The notes: generated from the letters alone by a model not told the origin. Counted from the first letter of the stretch, positions 43,024-53,605 are shown. The stretch: DNA of 64,000 nt from Acinetobacter gyllenbergii CIP 110306 = MTCC 11365 (GCF_000413855.1 NZ_ATGG01000006.1:1-64000); one strand, 5' to 3'. Numbers and translations: made by a program.

Positions 43024-45624
43024 TTACTGGATTTGATTGATCAAATGCTCAATCCCATCCTTTTCTTTCGGTGGAGGTGCTGGGTTTGATGAATTCGAGC
43101 CCATGGCTGGTGGTTGCTTTTTAGCAGGCACAATTGGTTGTTCGTCAGTTGATGAGCTTGTTCCAGGTAAGTCTGAAAAATCATTTTGTACTGAACGTGT
43201 TGGCGCTGGTGGCGCTGGACGATACAGTGGACGAGCCAGTGGTGGAGAAGCACGATATTCTTTTTTATCTTCGCTTTGCTGAATCTGCAATTTATCACGA
43301 GAGATCGGATCTTTTGCTTCTTTATCCAAACGCACCCATGCAGATGGGGTATCTTTTAATGAGTTCCCCATAAAGTTGGTCCAGATTGGAAGTGCGGCAA
43401 CGCCACCGTATTCGCGGCGACCGAGTGTACGCGGTTGGTCAAAACCAACCCAAGCAATCGCGACCAACTTGCCATTAAAGCCAGCGAACCATGCATCTTT
43501 GGCATCATTGGTAGTCCCTGTTTTGCCCCCTAAGTCATCACGACCAATTTTAAGTGCCGCTCGACCTGTACCGTGCTGGATCACATCACGCAAAATGTTG
43601 GCCATGTCATAGGCAGAGCTCGATTTTAAGATGCGTTGGGCTTGACGGTAATCACTGTTGGTTTTGGTAGTTGGTGCCGTATCCGCTGTGAGCATTTGTG
43701 CTTCGGAAGCAGCAGTGGACTCATCTAAGCTTTGATTGGTCACATCGGTGACTTGGTCCTTGGATTGATCTTTATCAGCTGCTTGTTGTTTTGAATCTGC
43801 ATTGGCGCTACTAATACATGGGATACAGGCGTAGTCAGGTTTCGCTTCGTAAATAACCTTACCAGCTGCATCTTCAATCCGCTTAATGAAGTGTGGCTGA
43901 ATACGGTAACCGCCATTGGCAAAAGTGGCATAGCCTGTTGCCATTTGAATTGGTAATACCTGTGGTGTACCAAGGGCAATGGTATAGTTACGTGGAATTT
44001 GATCTTCTTGTAGACCAAAATCCATAAACAATTGACGAGTACGCTCAATGCCAACGTTTTGTAATAAACGTACAGAAACGGTATTTCGAGATAAATATAA
44101 GGCACGACGTAAAGGAATCATGCCCAGATAACGACCATCTGAGTTTCTTGGAGACCACTTACCAATGGTAATAGGACTGTCATTGACCATGCTATAAGGG
44201 GTCATGCCACGCTCTAAAGCCAATGCATAGACAAAAGGCTTAATGGTGGAACCTGGTTGTCTCCAACCTTGTATAGCACGGTTAAACTTCGATTGATAAA
44301 AGTTATAGCCTCCGACAACAGCTTCGATTGCACCGTCATTGGGATTAATGGCAATCAGTTGTCCTTGAACTTTCGGCACTTGAACCAAAGACCAAACGGT
44401 TTTACCTTCGTTTGGACGCAGGCGAATAATGTCTTTGACTTTGACAATCTGTGAGGCATTCGAGGGTGCACCACCGACGCTATTGGCGTTGCGATAAGGA
44501 CGAACCCAAGACATACCAGACCAATTCACGGTCACTGTTGAGCCATCTTGCATCAAGGCATCAAAAGAGTTGTTATTGACCTTGACCACTTGCGCAGGGT
44601 AGGTGTTGGCATAAGCCATAAATTGCTTCAATGGTTTATCGTGTGCTTCAGGGCCACGCCAGCCATGACGACGGTCATAAGCCTCTAGACCATTTTGAAT
44701 CGCTTGTTCAGCATAACGTTGACGTTTGCTATCAATAGTCGTGTAAACCTTGTAGCCTGAGTCAACTGCTTGTTCACCAAAATGTTCGACCAATTCTGAG
44801 CGAACCATTTCACCCACATAAGGGAATACATTGCTCACTGAGCGATCAACCATATTCAAATTGATCGGTTCTGCGACCGCTTGTTGATATTGATTTTGGT
44901 TAATGTAGCCGAGTTGTAGCATACGACCTAAAATCCAGTTACGGCGTTCAAGGGCGCGTTCAGGATTTACGACAGGATTGTATTTTGATGGTGCCTTAGG
45001 TAGACCTGCAATCATCGCCATTTGTGCAGTGCTAAGTTCATTAATATTTTTGTTGTAATAGACACGTGCGGCAGCTGCAATTCCATAGGCATTTTTACCT
45101 AAGAAAATTTTATTGACGTAAGCGGTCAGAATTTCCTGTTTTGTTAAGTTTTGCTCGATTTTACGTGCCAGAAACACTTCTGTTAGTTTGCGTCGAAGTG
45201 TTCGGTCTGGACTTAAATAATAGTTTTTCGCTACCTGCATGGTAATGGTCGAGCCCCCAGTTTGGACATCAGACCCTGTAACAGATTCAGTCAGTGCTCG
45301 CCCAAGCCCTTTAAAACTAATCCCATTGTGCTCAAAAAAGGATGAGTCTTCCGCTGCCAGAAAGGCGTGGATAAAAGAAGGAGGGATCTGTTCATATTTA
45401 ACAGGAATGGATAATTTCCCGCCATATTCCGCAATTAACTGATCATCTGTCGTATAGACTTGCAATGGTTTTAGTAAAGGCGCTTTTTTGAGTGAACTCA
45501 TATCTGGCAGTGAAGGTGCAAGATAGAGATACATGCCATAAAATCCCATTGGAAGTGAGACTAAGATAATAATAATGATCAAAAAAAATGGGCGAACAAT
45601 ACCAGAACTGGATAGCTTTTTCAT
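43024..45624 (-). CDS. ponA: Penicillin-binding protein 1A
   Basis: An 866-residue class A PBP (also named mrcA): cytoplasmic tail, membrane segment (about 13-34), glycosyltransferase with catalytic E92 in AAEDSSFFEHNG, an OB-like insert, and transpeptidase with STIK (S459), SRN and KTGT (K701). The last 90 residues are proline-, serine- and glutamine-rich and probably flexible. It polymerises and crosslinks peptidoglycan. It is divergent from pilM, an arrangement common in gammaproteobacteria. No good ribosome site is visible before the ATG. Confidence 0.94.
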   Translation of the reverse strand: MKKLSSSGIVRPFFLIIIIILVSLPMGFYGMYLYLAPSLPDMSSLKKAPLLKPLQVYTTDDQLIAEYGGKLSIPVKYEQIPPSFIHAFLAAEDSSFFEHNGISFKGLGRALTESVTGSDVQTGGSTITMQVAKNYYLSPDRTLRRKLTEVFLARKIEQNLTKQEILTAYVNKIFLGKNAYGIAAAARVYYNKNINELSTAQMAMIAGLPKAPSKYNPVVNPERALERRNWILGRMLQLGYINQNQYQQAVAEPINLNMVDRSVSNVFPYVGEMVRSELVEHFGEQAVDSGYKVYTTIDSKRQRYAEQAIQNGLEAYDRRHGWRGPEAHDKPLKQFMAYANTYPAQVVKVNNNSFDALMQDGSTVTVNWSGMSWVRPYRNANSVGGAPSNASQIVKVKDIIRLRPNEGKTVWSLVQVPKVQGQLIAINPNDGAIEAVVGGYNFYQSKFNRAIQGWRQPGSTIKPFVYALALERGMTPYSMVNDSPITIGKWSPRNSDGRYLGMIPLRRALYLSRNTVSVRLLQNVGIERTRQLFMDFGLQEDQIPRNYTIALGTPQVLPIQMATGYATFANGGYRIQPHFIKRIEDAAGKVIYEAKPDYACIPCISSANADSKQQAADKDQSKDQVTDVTNQSLDESTAASEAQMLTADTAPTTKTNSDYRQAQRILKSSSAYDMANILRDVIQHGTGRAALKIGRDDLGGKTGTTNDAKDAWFAGFNGKLVAIAWVGFDQPRTLGRREYGGVAALPIWTNFMGNSLKDTPSAWVRLDKEAKDPISRDKLQIQQSEDKKEYRASPPLARPLYRPAPPAPTRSVQNDFSDLPGTSSSTDEQPIVPAKKQPPAMGSNSSNPAPPPKEKDGIEHLINQIQ

Positions 45625-45787
45625 AATAAGTAAGTTTTAATAAGAGCGAATGGCAAACTAATTGTGGTCAGTATATCCTTTAGACTTGCGGATTGTTAGA
45701 TGAGTTATTGTATCCGTAGCAATTAAAGACCAAAACAAAATTAGTGTGTTGTATTTTTGGGGATAAAAAAATAAATAGGAAAGTACT

Positions 45788-46846
45788 GTGCTCAGGTTAT
45801 ATCGTAAACCAAATAAGGGGTTAGTGGGTGTCGATATTAGTTCGACAACTGTTAAGTTATTGGAGCTCTCTGTAAAGAACGGTAGATATTGGGTTGAAAG
45901 TTATGCGGTGATGCCATTGCCTGAAAGCAGTGTCGTGGAAAAAAGCATACTGAATCCAGAGGCGGTAGGTGATGCACTTGAGAGGGTGGTCAACCTTGCC
46001 AATCCTCATGCCACCAATGTTGCAGTTGCTGTGCCGACATCCATGGTCATTAACAAGATTATCGAGATGGATGCCGACATGACGGATGAAGAACGTGAAG
46101 TTCAAATCCGCATGGATGCTGAGCAATACATTCCGTTCCCATTAGATGAAGTCAGTCTTGATTTTGAAGTTTTACCTGATCGTTTAGCGAATCCAAATCG
46201 GGTCAATGTCCTCTTAGTTGCAACGCGAACTGAGAATGTCGATACACGTGTCGAGGTTCTAGAGCTGGCTGGCCTAACTGCAAAAATTGCTGAAGTGGAA
46301 AGCTATGCGATGGAGCGCGCATTCAGTGTATTTGCTGATACCTTGCCAATGGGTGCCAATACGGTTGGGATCTTAGATATTGGTCATACCATGACCACTT
46401 TGTCGGTGATGCAAAAAGGCAAAATCATTTATACCCGTGAGCAGGTCTTTGGTGGTCGTCAACTGACTCAAGATGTGCAGACTCGCTACGGTCTTTCTTT
46501 TGAAGAAGCTGGGCGTGCTAAGAAAGAGCGCACCTTGCCAGATGATTACGACACCGAAGTCCTTGAGCCTTTCTTGGATGCTGTGGTTCAACAGGCGGCA
46601 CGTTCGCTCCAGTTCTTCTTTTCATCTTCACAATTCAATGAAATTGACCATATTTTGTTGGCGGGCGGGAATGCCAATATTCCAGGCCTTGCCAAGTTAT
46701 TACAACAAAAACTCGGTTATCGCGTTACCATTGCCAATCCATTCCTACAAATGGGTTTTTCTCCCCAAATTGATATTAAGAAAATTGAAAACGATGCTTC
46801 CTCTTTAATGGTGGCATGTGGTTTGGCATTGAGGAGTTTTGATTAA
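45788..46846 (+). CDS. pilM: Type IV pilus assembly protein PilM
   Basis: A 352-residue cytoplasmic actin-like ATPase-fold protein. VGVDISSTTVKLLEL opens the nucleotide-binding fold, ILDIGHTMTTLSV is the second phosphate loop and ILLAGGNANIPGL the third. It binds the N-terminal tail of PilN and links the inner-membrane ring to the motor. The start is GTG with AGGA 7 nt in front. Its stop TAATG overlaps the pilN start by one base. Confidence 0.93.
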   Translation: MLRLYRKPNKGLVGVDISSTTVKLLELSVKNGRYWVESYAVMPLPESSVVEKSILNPEAVGDALERVVNLANPHATNVAVAVPTSMVINKIIEMDADMTDEEREVQIRMDAEQYIPFPLDEVSLDFEVLPDRLANPNRVNVLLVATRTENVDTRVEVLELAGLTAKIAEVESYAMERAFSVFADTLPMGANTVGILDIGHTMTTLSVMQKGKIIYTREQVFGGRQLTQDVQTRYGLSFEEAGRAKKERTLPDDYDTEVLEPFLDAVVQQAARSLQFFFSSSQFNEIDHILLAGGNANIPGLAKLLQQKLGYRVTIANPFLQMGFSPQIDIKKIENDASSLMVACGLALRSFD

Positions 46847-47496
46847 TGGCAAAGATTAACTTACTCCCTTGGCGTGATGAGCTAAGAGAACAACGAAAGA
46901 AACAGTTTGTCGCATTTTGCGTTGGGGTCGCTGCATTAGGCATTGCTTCGGTATTTTTTGGATGGATGTACTTTGATCATAAACTCAATGACCAAGAACA
47001 AGCCAATCAATTGATTGTGAGTACCAATCAAAACTTAGATACGCAACTCAAAGCACTGGATGGTTTGCAGGAACGCCGTAACGCCATTATTGAGCGGATG
47101 AAACTGATCCAAGGCTTACAAGGACAACGTCCAATTACCGTGCGCTTGGTGGATGAATTGGTTCGAGTCACGCCGCCGACAATGTACTTAACCAAATTTA
47201 GTCGTACAGGGGATAAATTCACGATTGAAGGAAAGGCAGAAAGCCCGAATACCGTGGCTGAACTGTTACGTAATCTAGAGGCTTCGCCTTGGTATCGAAA
47301 TGCCTTTATGAACTCCTTCCTTGCCGTGGATGAAAACAAAAATAAAGACAAAACAGCAACGTCGTTGGTGCCTCGTGTTGAGGAAAATTATGGCAGTTTT
47401 GTGGTCACTGTAGATCTGGGTGAGATCGGGACAGTTGCGGAAGCTGCACCAACATCAGAAGCAGCCGCATCAGGGGTAGTCGGGGTGGCAAAATGA
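46846..47496 (+). CDS. pilN: Type IV pilus assembly protein PilN
   Basis: A 216-residue bitopic inner-membrane protein. The first residues INLLPWRDELR are the conserved PilM-binding peptide. One membrane segment (about 23-42), a coiled coil and a small periplasmic ferredoxin-like domain follow. It pairs with PilO. Its end overlaps pilO by four bases (ATGA). Confidence 0.93.
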   Translation: MAKINLLPWRDELREQRKKQFVAFCVGVAALGIASVFFGWMYFDHKLNDQEQANQLIVSTNQNLDTQLKALDGLQERRNAIIERMKLIQGLQGQRPITVRLVDELVRVTPPTMYLTKFSRTGDKFTIEGKAESPNTVAELLRNLEASPWYRNAFMNSFLAVDENKNKDKTATSLVPRVEENYGSFVVTVDLGEIGTVAEAAPTSEAAASGVVGVAK

Positions 47497-48221
47497 AGTT
47501 AGATAAAGCTGATGATTTAAATCAAGATACCGTTGCGATCAAGAAAAAGAAAATGACGGTTGAACAGTTTTTCCAACAGTTTAATACGTTGGATATGAAC
47601 AATTATGGTAGTTGGCCACTATCGGTCAAAATTACCTGCTGGATTTTTGTGTTCTTGGCGGTTGTTGCATTAGGTTATTTTGTGGTGATCAAGTCTCAAC
47701 TTGAATCCATCGCGAATGAGCAAGCCAAAGAGCAGAGCTTACTCAATGAGTTTAGAGAGAAAGATTCAAAATTACGTAATTTGCAACAATATCAAGCACA
47801 ACTGCAAGAGATGGAAGCGAATTTTAATCAGCAGTTAGAACAGCTGCCTAAAGAAACAGAAATTCCGAGTTTGGTTGAGGATATCAACTTAACGGGGGTG
47901 AATTCTGGATTGAAATTTAAAAACATCCGTCTAGAAAGTGAAGTGAAGCAAGAGTTCTTTATTGAGCAGCCAATCAGTATTGATGCCACAGGTGATTATC
48001 ATGCCTTTGGTGCATTTGTCACGGGCATTGCCGCTTTGCCACGTATTGTGACCTTGCATGACTTTACGGTTGAAGCAAAAGAAGATACGCAGAAAAAATC
48101 TGACATTCCTGTAGTGAACTATACCGTTAAAGCAAAAACCTATCGTTATATCGGTGTTGATGAGCATGTAAATGAATCAAAAGCACCGAAAGATAATCCA
48201 CCTGTCTCAGGAGGAAAATAG
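47493..48221 (+). CDS. pilO: Type IV pilus assembly protein PilO
   Basis: A 242-residue bitopic protein with a long cytoplasmic start, a membrane segment (about 48-68), a coiled coil (LLNEFREKDSKLRNLQQYQAQL) and a periplasmic domain with NLTGVNSGLKFKNIRLE. With PilN and PilP it forms the alignment complex joining PilM to the PilQ secretin. pilP starts 3 nt after its stop. Confidence 0.92.
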   Translation: MKLDKADDLNQDTVAIKKKKMTVEQFFQQFNTLDMNNYGSWPLSVKITCWIFVFLAVVALGYFVVIKSQLESIANEQAKEQSLLNEFREKDSKLRNLQQYQAQLQEMEANFNQQLEQLPKETEIPSLVEDINLTGVNSGLKFKNIRLESEVKQEFFIEQPISIDATGDYHAFGAFVTGIAALPRIVTLHDFTVEAKEDTQKKSDIPVVNYTVKAKTYRYIGVDEHVNESKAPKDNPPVSGGK

Positions 48222-48224
48222 TAA

Positions 48225-48752
48225 ATGAATAATTATAAATTGCTTCTGAGTTTTCTGCTTGGGTTGGGCTTGGTTGGATGTGATTCCCGGATTGATGCGG
48301 TCAGTCAAAAAATGGCGGAAATCCGTAATCAACCGCCTTTGCCGATTGAGCCAGCACCCGTATTTAGCCCTGTGCCTTTGTTTAATTACGCAGCACATCA
48401 GTTAAAAAGTCCTTTCATGCCAAGTTCTTTGGCAGCTGAATTGAAGATTATGGCAGGGAAGCGGGTTTATCCAAATTTTAATCGCCAGCCACAGCCTTTA
48501 GAGGCGTATGCATTAGAGTCATTGAACATGAAAGGCAGCATGAGGGGGAAACGTAGTGATACGATTGCTCTGCTTCAGACACCAGATGGTCAAATTGAAC
48601 GGGTGCAAGTGGGAAGTTATTTGGGGATGAACCAAGGTCGCATTATTAAAATTAGCCCGACTCAAATCGATTTGGTGGAGATTGTACCCGATGGCCGAGA
48701 GGGCTATGTCGAAAGACCTCGTACACTCGTTTTAATTGGACCAGCGCCGTAA
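48225..48752 (+). CDS. pilP: Type IV pilus assembly lipoprotein PilP
   Basis: A 175-residue lipoprotein with the lipobox LVGC (C19). A proline-rich linker leads to a beta domain with ESLNMKGSMRGK and LLQTPDGQIERVQVGSYLGMNQGRI, as in PilP. It connects PilNO with PilQ in the periplasm. Confidence 0.93.
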   Translation: MNNYKLLLSFLLGLGLVGCDSRIDAVSQKMAEIRNQPPLPIEPAPVFSPVPLFNYAAHQLKSPFMPSSLAAELKIMAGKRVYPNFNRQPQPLEAYALESLNMKGSMRGKRSDTIALLQTPDGQIERVQVGSYLGMNQGRIIKISPTQIDLVEIVPDGREGYVERPRTLVLIGPAP

Positions 48753-48768
48753 GATTAAGGGAATAACA

Positions 48769-50976
48769 ATGAAAAAACAGTTTAAAGATTCTTTATTTGG
48801 GGAAGCGAAGACCATGAATCATGCATTCCGTCAATTTTCTATGGGTGCTGTTGCAATTGCGGTGATGCAAGTTGCATCGGCGCAAGTGAGTATGACCAAT
48901 ATTGTACCGATGAGTTTGGCTGATCAGGGCACGGAAATTCGTGTGATGTTTAATGGTCTTCCACCACAACCACAAGCGTACCAACTTGAGCAGCCGTCTC
49001 GTTTGATTTTGGATTTTGATAAGGCTCAGCAGAGTTTAAAGCAAAACTCAATTCCTGTTTCAACAGCAGAGGCCAGCTCGATTGAGGTTGCGTCAGATGA
49101 TCAACGTTCTCGTGTGATTGTGAATTTAAAAGAGGCGGGTGCGTTTACGACGCGGGTTGAAGGCAATACTTTTGTATTGAAAATTAATTCAGCGAAACCG
49201 ACTAGCGTGAATGCACCATCAGTTAGTTCACGTCAGATACAACAAGGCGTTTCCAATATTGGTTTCCAACGAGGAAATCAAGGTGAAGGTCTGGTCGTGA
49301 TTGATTTGTTGGGCAGTAATACCCCAGTCGATGTGCAACAACAAGGCAGTAAGATTGTCGTACGTACGATGGGGAATAAAATTCCGACTCATTTAGCGCG
49401 TCGTTTAAATACCAATGATTTTGCAACACCAGTTGCCAGTATTGATGCATATAATGACAAAGGCAATGGGGTGATTACCATTCAGTCTGCGGGTAGCTAT
49501 GAATATATGGCCTATCAAGCAGAAAACAAGCTGACCATTAGTTTGAAACGTCCTGAAGATAAATCTCCTGCAAAAGCGAAGGCGCATACTTATACGGGCA
49601 ATAAAATCTCATTAGATTTCCAAGATATTGAAGTGCGTCGTGTATTGCAGCTCTTGGCTGATTTTACTGGCATCAATATGGTGGCAGCAGATACGGTACA
49701 AGGGAATATTACCCTGCGCCTTAAAGATGTGCCATGGGATCAAGCTCTTGATATTGTATTAAAAACCAAAAATTTGGATAAGCGCCGTAATGGTAATGTG
49801 ATTTGGATTGCACCTGTTTCTGAGCTGATTAAAGCAGAAGAGGAAGAGGCGAAAGCGATTGCACAGAGTGTGAAGCTGGCTCCGTTGCAAACAGAATATA
49901 TCCAGTTAAGTTATGCAAAAGCCGTAGATATTGAGAAGCTGATTACTCAAGGCAAAAATGTTAACAATAACGGTAGCAATGGTAATAGTAATAACTCGGG
50001 TAATAACTCAGGATCAATGTTAAGCAATGATACCTTAGAGGGCGGCTTATTAAGCCCACGAGGCACCATATCGATTGACCCTCGAACCAATACTTTAATT
50101 TTGAATGATACTTCACAAAAAATTGACCAGATTCGAAAAATGGTGGATTTACTCGACGTACCCGTTAAACAAGTGATGGTTGAAGCGCGTATTGTACGTG
50201 CCAGCACTGACTTTACGAAAGAGATGGGGGTGAAGTGGGGGATTTTATCACAAGGAATTACCAACAATAATGATCTGTTGGTTGGGGGAAGTGATACAAC
50301 CTTATGGAATTTACGCAAGCCAGAGAAAAATGATGATACAGGGGGCTGGAAGTATGAAATTGAACGTCCAGATAACCTGAATGTGGATTTAGGTGCGACG
50401 ACCGCCGGTGCTAGCCGTATTGCGTTTGGTTTAATTAGTTTGTCTGATTTTATGCTGGATTTAGAGCTGTCTGCAGTGCAGGCGGATGGTTATGGTGAAG
50501 TCATTTCAACACCGAAAGTCATGACAGCCGACAAGCAACCAGCAAAAGTCATGTCAGGGACACAAGTTCCATATCAAACAGTCACAGGAACAGCGGGTAA
50601 CCAGACGACCAGTACCGCATTCAAAGATGTATTGCTGAGTTTGGATGTTACGCCAAGTATTACACCTGAAGGGAAAGTGCAAATGAGATTAAATATCTCA
50701 AATGACTCGATTGGACAACCCGCACCAAATGGACAACTGATCCTGAATAAGAATGCAATTGATACCAATGTATTGGTTGATAATGGTGAAACTGTTGTTT
50801 TAGGCGGGATTTTTGAGCAATCGAATCGTAATGCCCAAACCAAAGTGCCATTCTTGGGAGACATTCCTTATCTAGGGAGATTATTCCGAAGAGATCTAAA
50901 AACTGAAAATAAAAGTGAACTGCTTATTTTTGTGACACCGAGAATTGTTAATGACACTTTGACCAGAAATCATTAA
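48769..50976 (+). CDS. pilQ: Type IV pilus secretin PilQ
   Basis: A 735-residue outer-membrane secretin. A signal-like segment ends near ASAQ (about residue 38), then come AMIN domains for peptidoglycan binding, the STN/N0 domain (ISLDFQDIEVRRVLQLLADFTG), an N1 domain interrupted by an Asn/Ser-rich stretch (about residues 398-420), and the secretin core with VEARIVRA and VPFLGDIPYLGRLFR. The ATG at 48769 has AAGGGA 6 nt upstream; a frame from 48736 overlaps pilP. ATG at 48814 is another possible start. It is the gate through which the pilus leaves. Confidence 0.94.
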   Translation: MKKQFKDSLFGEAKTMNHAFRQFSMGAVAIAVMQVASAQVSMTNIVPMSLADQGTEIRVMFNGLPPQPQAYQLEQPSRLILDFDKAQQSLKQNSIPVSTAEASSIEVASDDQRSRVIVNLKEAGAFTTRVEGNTFVLKINSAKPTSVNAPSVSSRQIQQGVSNIGFQRGNQGEGLVVIDLLGSNTPVDVQQQGSKIVVRTMGNKIPTHLARRLNTNDFATPVASIDAYNDKGNGVITIQSAGSYEYMAYQAENKLTISLKRPEDKSPAKAKAHTYTGNKISLDFQDIEVRRVLQLLADFTGINMVAADTVQGNITLRLKDVPWDQALDIVLKTKNLDKRRNGNVIWIAPVSELIKAEEEEAKAIAQSVKLAPLQTEYIQLSYAKAVDIEKLITQGKNVNNNGSNGNSNNSGNNSGSMLSNDTLEGGLLSPRGTISIDPRTNTLILNDTSQKIDQIRKMVDLLDVPVKQVMVEARIVRASTDFTKEMGVKWGILSQGITNNNDLLVGGSDTTLWNLRKPEKNDDTGGWKYEIERPDNLNVDLGATTAGASRIAFGLISLSDFMLDLELSAVQADGYGEVISTPKVMTADKQPAKVMSGTQVPYQTVTGTAGNQTTSTAFKDVLLSLDVTPSITPEGKVQMRLNISNDSIGQPAPNGQLILNKNAIDTNVLVDNGETVVLGGIFEQSNRNAQTKVPFLGDIPYLGRLFRRDLKTENKSELLIFVTPRIVNDTLTRNH

Positions 50977-51013
50977 TATATTTTCAATAATTGCAATGAA
51001 TATAGGTGGCGCG

Positions 51014-51553
51014 TTGCCAAGCAAAGCGTTTGAAACCCTACCAAATGTTTATTTGGTAGGGCCGATGGGGGCAGGAAAAACAACAGTTGGCCGACATTTA
51101 GCAGAATTGTTAGGTCGAGATTTTATTGATAGTGATCATGAAATTGAACGTAAAACAGGTGCGACCATTCCGTGGATTTTTGAAAAAGAAGGTGAAGTCG
51201 GATTTCGTTTACGTGAAACCAATGTTTTAAATGACTTAACCTCTCGTCCATTATTGGTACTGGCGACGGGTGGTGGTGCTGTTACTCAACCGAAAAATCG
51301 AGAATTTCTAAAACAACGTGGCATCGTTGTTTATCTTTATACACCTGTAGAACTACAACTACAGCGAACCTACCGTGATAAAAATCGCCCATTATTACAA
51401 GTCGAAAATCCAGAGCAAAAATTACGTGATCTCTTGGCGATCCGCGATCCTTTGTATCGTGAGGTTGCGCACTATATTATTGAAACAAATCAAGGTGCGG
51501 CACGGGATTTAGCGCAACGTATTTTGCACGTTATTTTATCTAAACAAGTTTAA
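51014..51553 (+). CDS. aroK: Shikimate kinase
   Basis: About 179 residues. Walker A is GPMGAGKTT (16-24), then DSDHEIERKTG and RxRE-type shikimate contacts (FRLRETNVL), and LATGGGAV. It phosphorylates shikimate at the 3-position in chorismate synthesis. The TTG at 51014 has AGGTGG (51004-51009) in front; an ATG at 50996 lacks a site and would add six residues. aroB follows 24 bases on, and pilQ lies 19-37 bases upstream depending on the start used, so aroK is probably cotranscribed with the pilus genes. Confidence 0.92.
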   Translation: MPSKAFETLPNVYLVGPMGAGKTTVGRHLAELLGRDFIDSDHEIERKTGATIPWIFEKEGEVGFRLRETNVLNDLTSRPLLVLATGGGAVTQPKNREFLKQRGIVVYLYTPVELQLQRTYRDKNRPLLQVENPEQKLRDLLAIRDPLYREVAHYIIETNQGAARDLAQRILHVILSKQV

Positions 51554-51577
51554 GTCGTTTCTGGTTGGTCTAAGTTT

Positions 51578-52660
51578 ATGCAAACGTTACATGTTGAGTT
51601 AGGTGATCGTCGTTATCCAATCTTTATTGGCAGTCATTTAGATCCTAAAACCTTACTTGAGCCGTATTTACATGGCAGACAAGTCATGTTGGTGTCCAAT
51701 ACAACGGTTGCGCCACTCTACCTACAACATTATCTCAATGCTTTAACCCAGTTGGAAAAACAGGTTGCACAGTGCATCTTGCCAGATGGTGAAAAATATA
51801 AAGATATTCAGCACCTGAATTTAATTTTTGATGCTTTATTAGAAGCGGGTTTTAACCGTGACTGTACCGTACTGGCTTTGGGTGGCGGCGTGATTGGGGA
51901 TATGGCAGGTTTTGCATCAGCCTGTTTCCAGCGTGGCGTAAACTTTGTGCAGGTACCTACTACTTTATTGTCGCAAGTCGATTCCAGCGTTGGTGGCAAG
52001 ACGGGGATTAATCACCCCTTAGGTAAAAATATGTTGGGGGCTTTCCAGCAACCGCAAGTGGTGCTTGCCGATATGGCGCAACTGGATACCTTGCCTGACC
52101 GAGAATTGTCTGCAGGTTTGGCGGAAGTGATTAAATATGCCTTACTTGGTGATGTCGACTTTCTGGTCTGGTTAGAGCAAAACATAGATGCCTTGGTTGG
52201 GCGTGATGCAAACTTACTGGCTGAAGCCGTTTTTCGTTCATGTGCGCATAAAGCACGTATCGTGGCCAATGATGAAAAAGAACAGGGTGAGCGTGCGTTG
52301 CTCAATCTTGGGCATACTTTTGGGCATGCGATTGAATCCTATCTAGGCTATGGCACCTGGTTACATGGTGAGGCGGTAGCAACTGGGATGGTGATGGCGG
52401 CAGATTTGTCGCAGCGTTTAGGCTGGATCACTGCTGAAGATCTGCAACGTACAAAAAATATCATTCACCGTGCTCATTTACCGATATCATGTCCGAAAAT
52501 TCCATTAGATGAATTCTTGGCTTATATGTCGCACGATAAAAAAGTCTTAAATGGTCAATTACGCTTGGTTTTATTGAAAAAATTAGGGCAAGCGGTGATT
52601 ACCAAAGACTTTGATATTGAGCTGATGAAACAATCTATTCTTGCAAATCAATCTGCATAA
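51578..52660 (+). CDS. aroB: 3-dehydroquinate synthase
   Basis: A 360-residue NAD+ and Zn2+-dependent enzyme that cyclises DAHP to 3-dehydroquinate. [44 protein letters not shown] and GHTFGHAIE (zinc histidines) are all present. No good ribosome site is seen before the ATG. It is the usual partner of aroK. Confidence 0.95.
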   Translation: MQTLHVELGDRRYPIFIGSHLDPKTLLEPYLHGRQVMLVSNTTVAPLYLQHYLNALTQLEKQVAQCILPDGEKYKDIQHLNLIFDALLEAGFNRDCTVLALGGGVIGDMAGFASACFQRGVNFVQVPTTLLSQVDSSVGGKTGINHPLGKNMLGAFQQPQVVLADMAQLDTLPDRELSAGLAEVIKYALLGDVDFLVWLEQNIDALVGRDANLLAEAVFRSCAHKARIVANDEKEQGERALLNLGHTFGHAIESYLGYGTWLHGEAVATGMVMAADLSQRLGWITAEDLQRTKNIIHRAHLPISCPKIPLDEFLAYMSHDKKVLNGQLRLVLLKKLGQAVITKDFDIELMKQSILANQSA

Positions 52661-52679
52661 TTAATCATTTGGGAAAAGC

Positions 52680-53546
52680 ATGGCTGTATCACGATCAATT
52701 TGGCAAAATATTCAACAATATAGCTGGCTCGTTTTTGCTGTGGCGTGTTTAATTGCTGCATTGATATTCTGGGGCGTGACGGATAGTAAGGCGCTCGTGA
52801 AAGAACAACAGCCAGCTGAAAAAGAAACTCAGGCTCAGATTCAGATTCAACCTGAAAAAGTTGCAGCGACTACGCATTTAGGCGCGCTTTCAGATGAAGT
52901 TAAGCCTCTGGATTTGACCACGCGTGTTGTGGTTTCCAATGAGCATGCGCCTGAATTCCGTGGCACCAAATTTATTAAAGAAAATCAGCGCCAATGGACC
53001 ATGGAAATTTTCCGTAGTTCAGATGAGGCAATTGTTAAAAACTTTTTGTTAAACCGTGAAGACCGTAGAAAGTTTGTGTATTTTCGCTTGAGTGGTGAAG
53101 ATCAGGTTGAGCAATATGTACTTGCTTATGGTGTGTTTGGCAGTGCTGAAGATGCAAGCCGTCAATTTGCGCAATTGAATTTGGCTTTAGCTGAATCAAT
53201 TCAACCTACAGCCCACCAGCTATCCAGTTATGCTGCCTTGGTCAATGATTTGGGTTCTGATGAAATGAAGTCGGCAACCAATCAGCTCTATGCTGTGCAA
53301 TTAAGACCTGCTGCATTGCCACGCGTAGATGAAAGTTTATTGATTGGAACAACATCTGCCTCAAGCAACGCACGTAGCACAGATACATCGAGCACAGTAA
53401 AAACCACCGTCACACAGCGTGATGCGCAGGGTAATGTGGTGAACGTAAAGCAAACCCAATCTGCACCGAAACCACCTGCAACTGCTGAAAAAATAAAAGA
53501 AAATTCAGATGCTTCTAAGCGTGAAGTGAGTGATCCTTTTAATTAA
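52680..53546 (+). CDS. SPOR-like domain inner-membrane protein
   Basis: A 288-residue protein with one N-terminal membrane segment (about 15-32) and a periplasmic part. Residues about 100-160 (WTMEIFRSS, YVLAYGVFGSAEDASRQFAQL) resemble a SPOR domain, which binds denuded peptidoglycan glycans at division sites. The tail is Ser/Thr/Lys-rich and disordered. A SPOR gene after aroB recalls damX in enterobacteria, but I cannot say it is an orthologue. Confidence 0.72.
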   Translation: MAVSRSIWQNIQQYSWLVFAVACLIAALIFWGVTDSKALVKEQQPAEKETQAQIQIQPEKVAATTHLGALSDEVKPLDLTTRVVVSNEHAPEFRGTKFIKENQRQWTMEIFRSSDEAIVKNFLLNREDRRKFVYFRLSGEDQVEQYVLAYGVFGSAEDASRQFAQLNLALAESIQPTAHQLSSYAALVNDLGSDEMKSATNQLYAVQLRPAALPRVDESLLIGTTSASSNARSTDTSSTVKTTVTQRDAQGNVVNVKQTQSAPKPPATAEKIKENSDASKREVSDPFN

Positions 53547-53552
53547 AATTGC

Positions 53553-53574
53553 ACCATTAGTGTGCGTTAATGGT
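53553..53574 (+). terminator. Terminator after the SPOR-like gene
   Basis: A 7-bp stem (53553-53559 with 53568-53574) followed by TCTTTTTAT, directly after the stop. Moderate strength. Confidence 0.55.
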
Positions 53575-53605
53575 TCTTTTTATAGCATGATGGTAGTTTT
53601 TGGTG

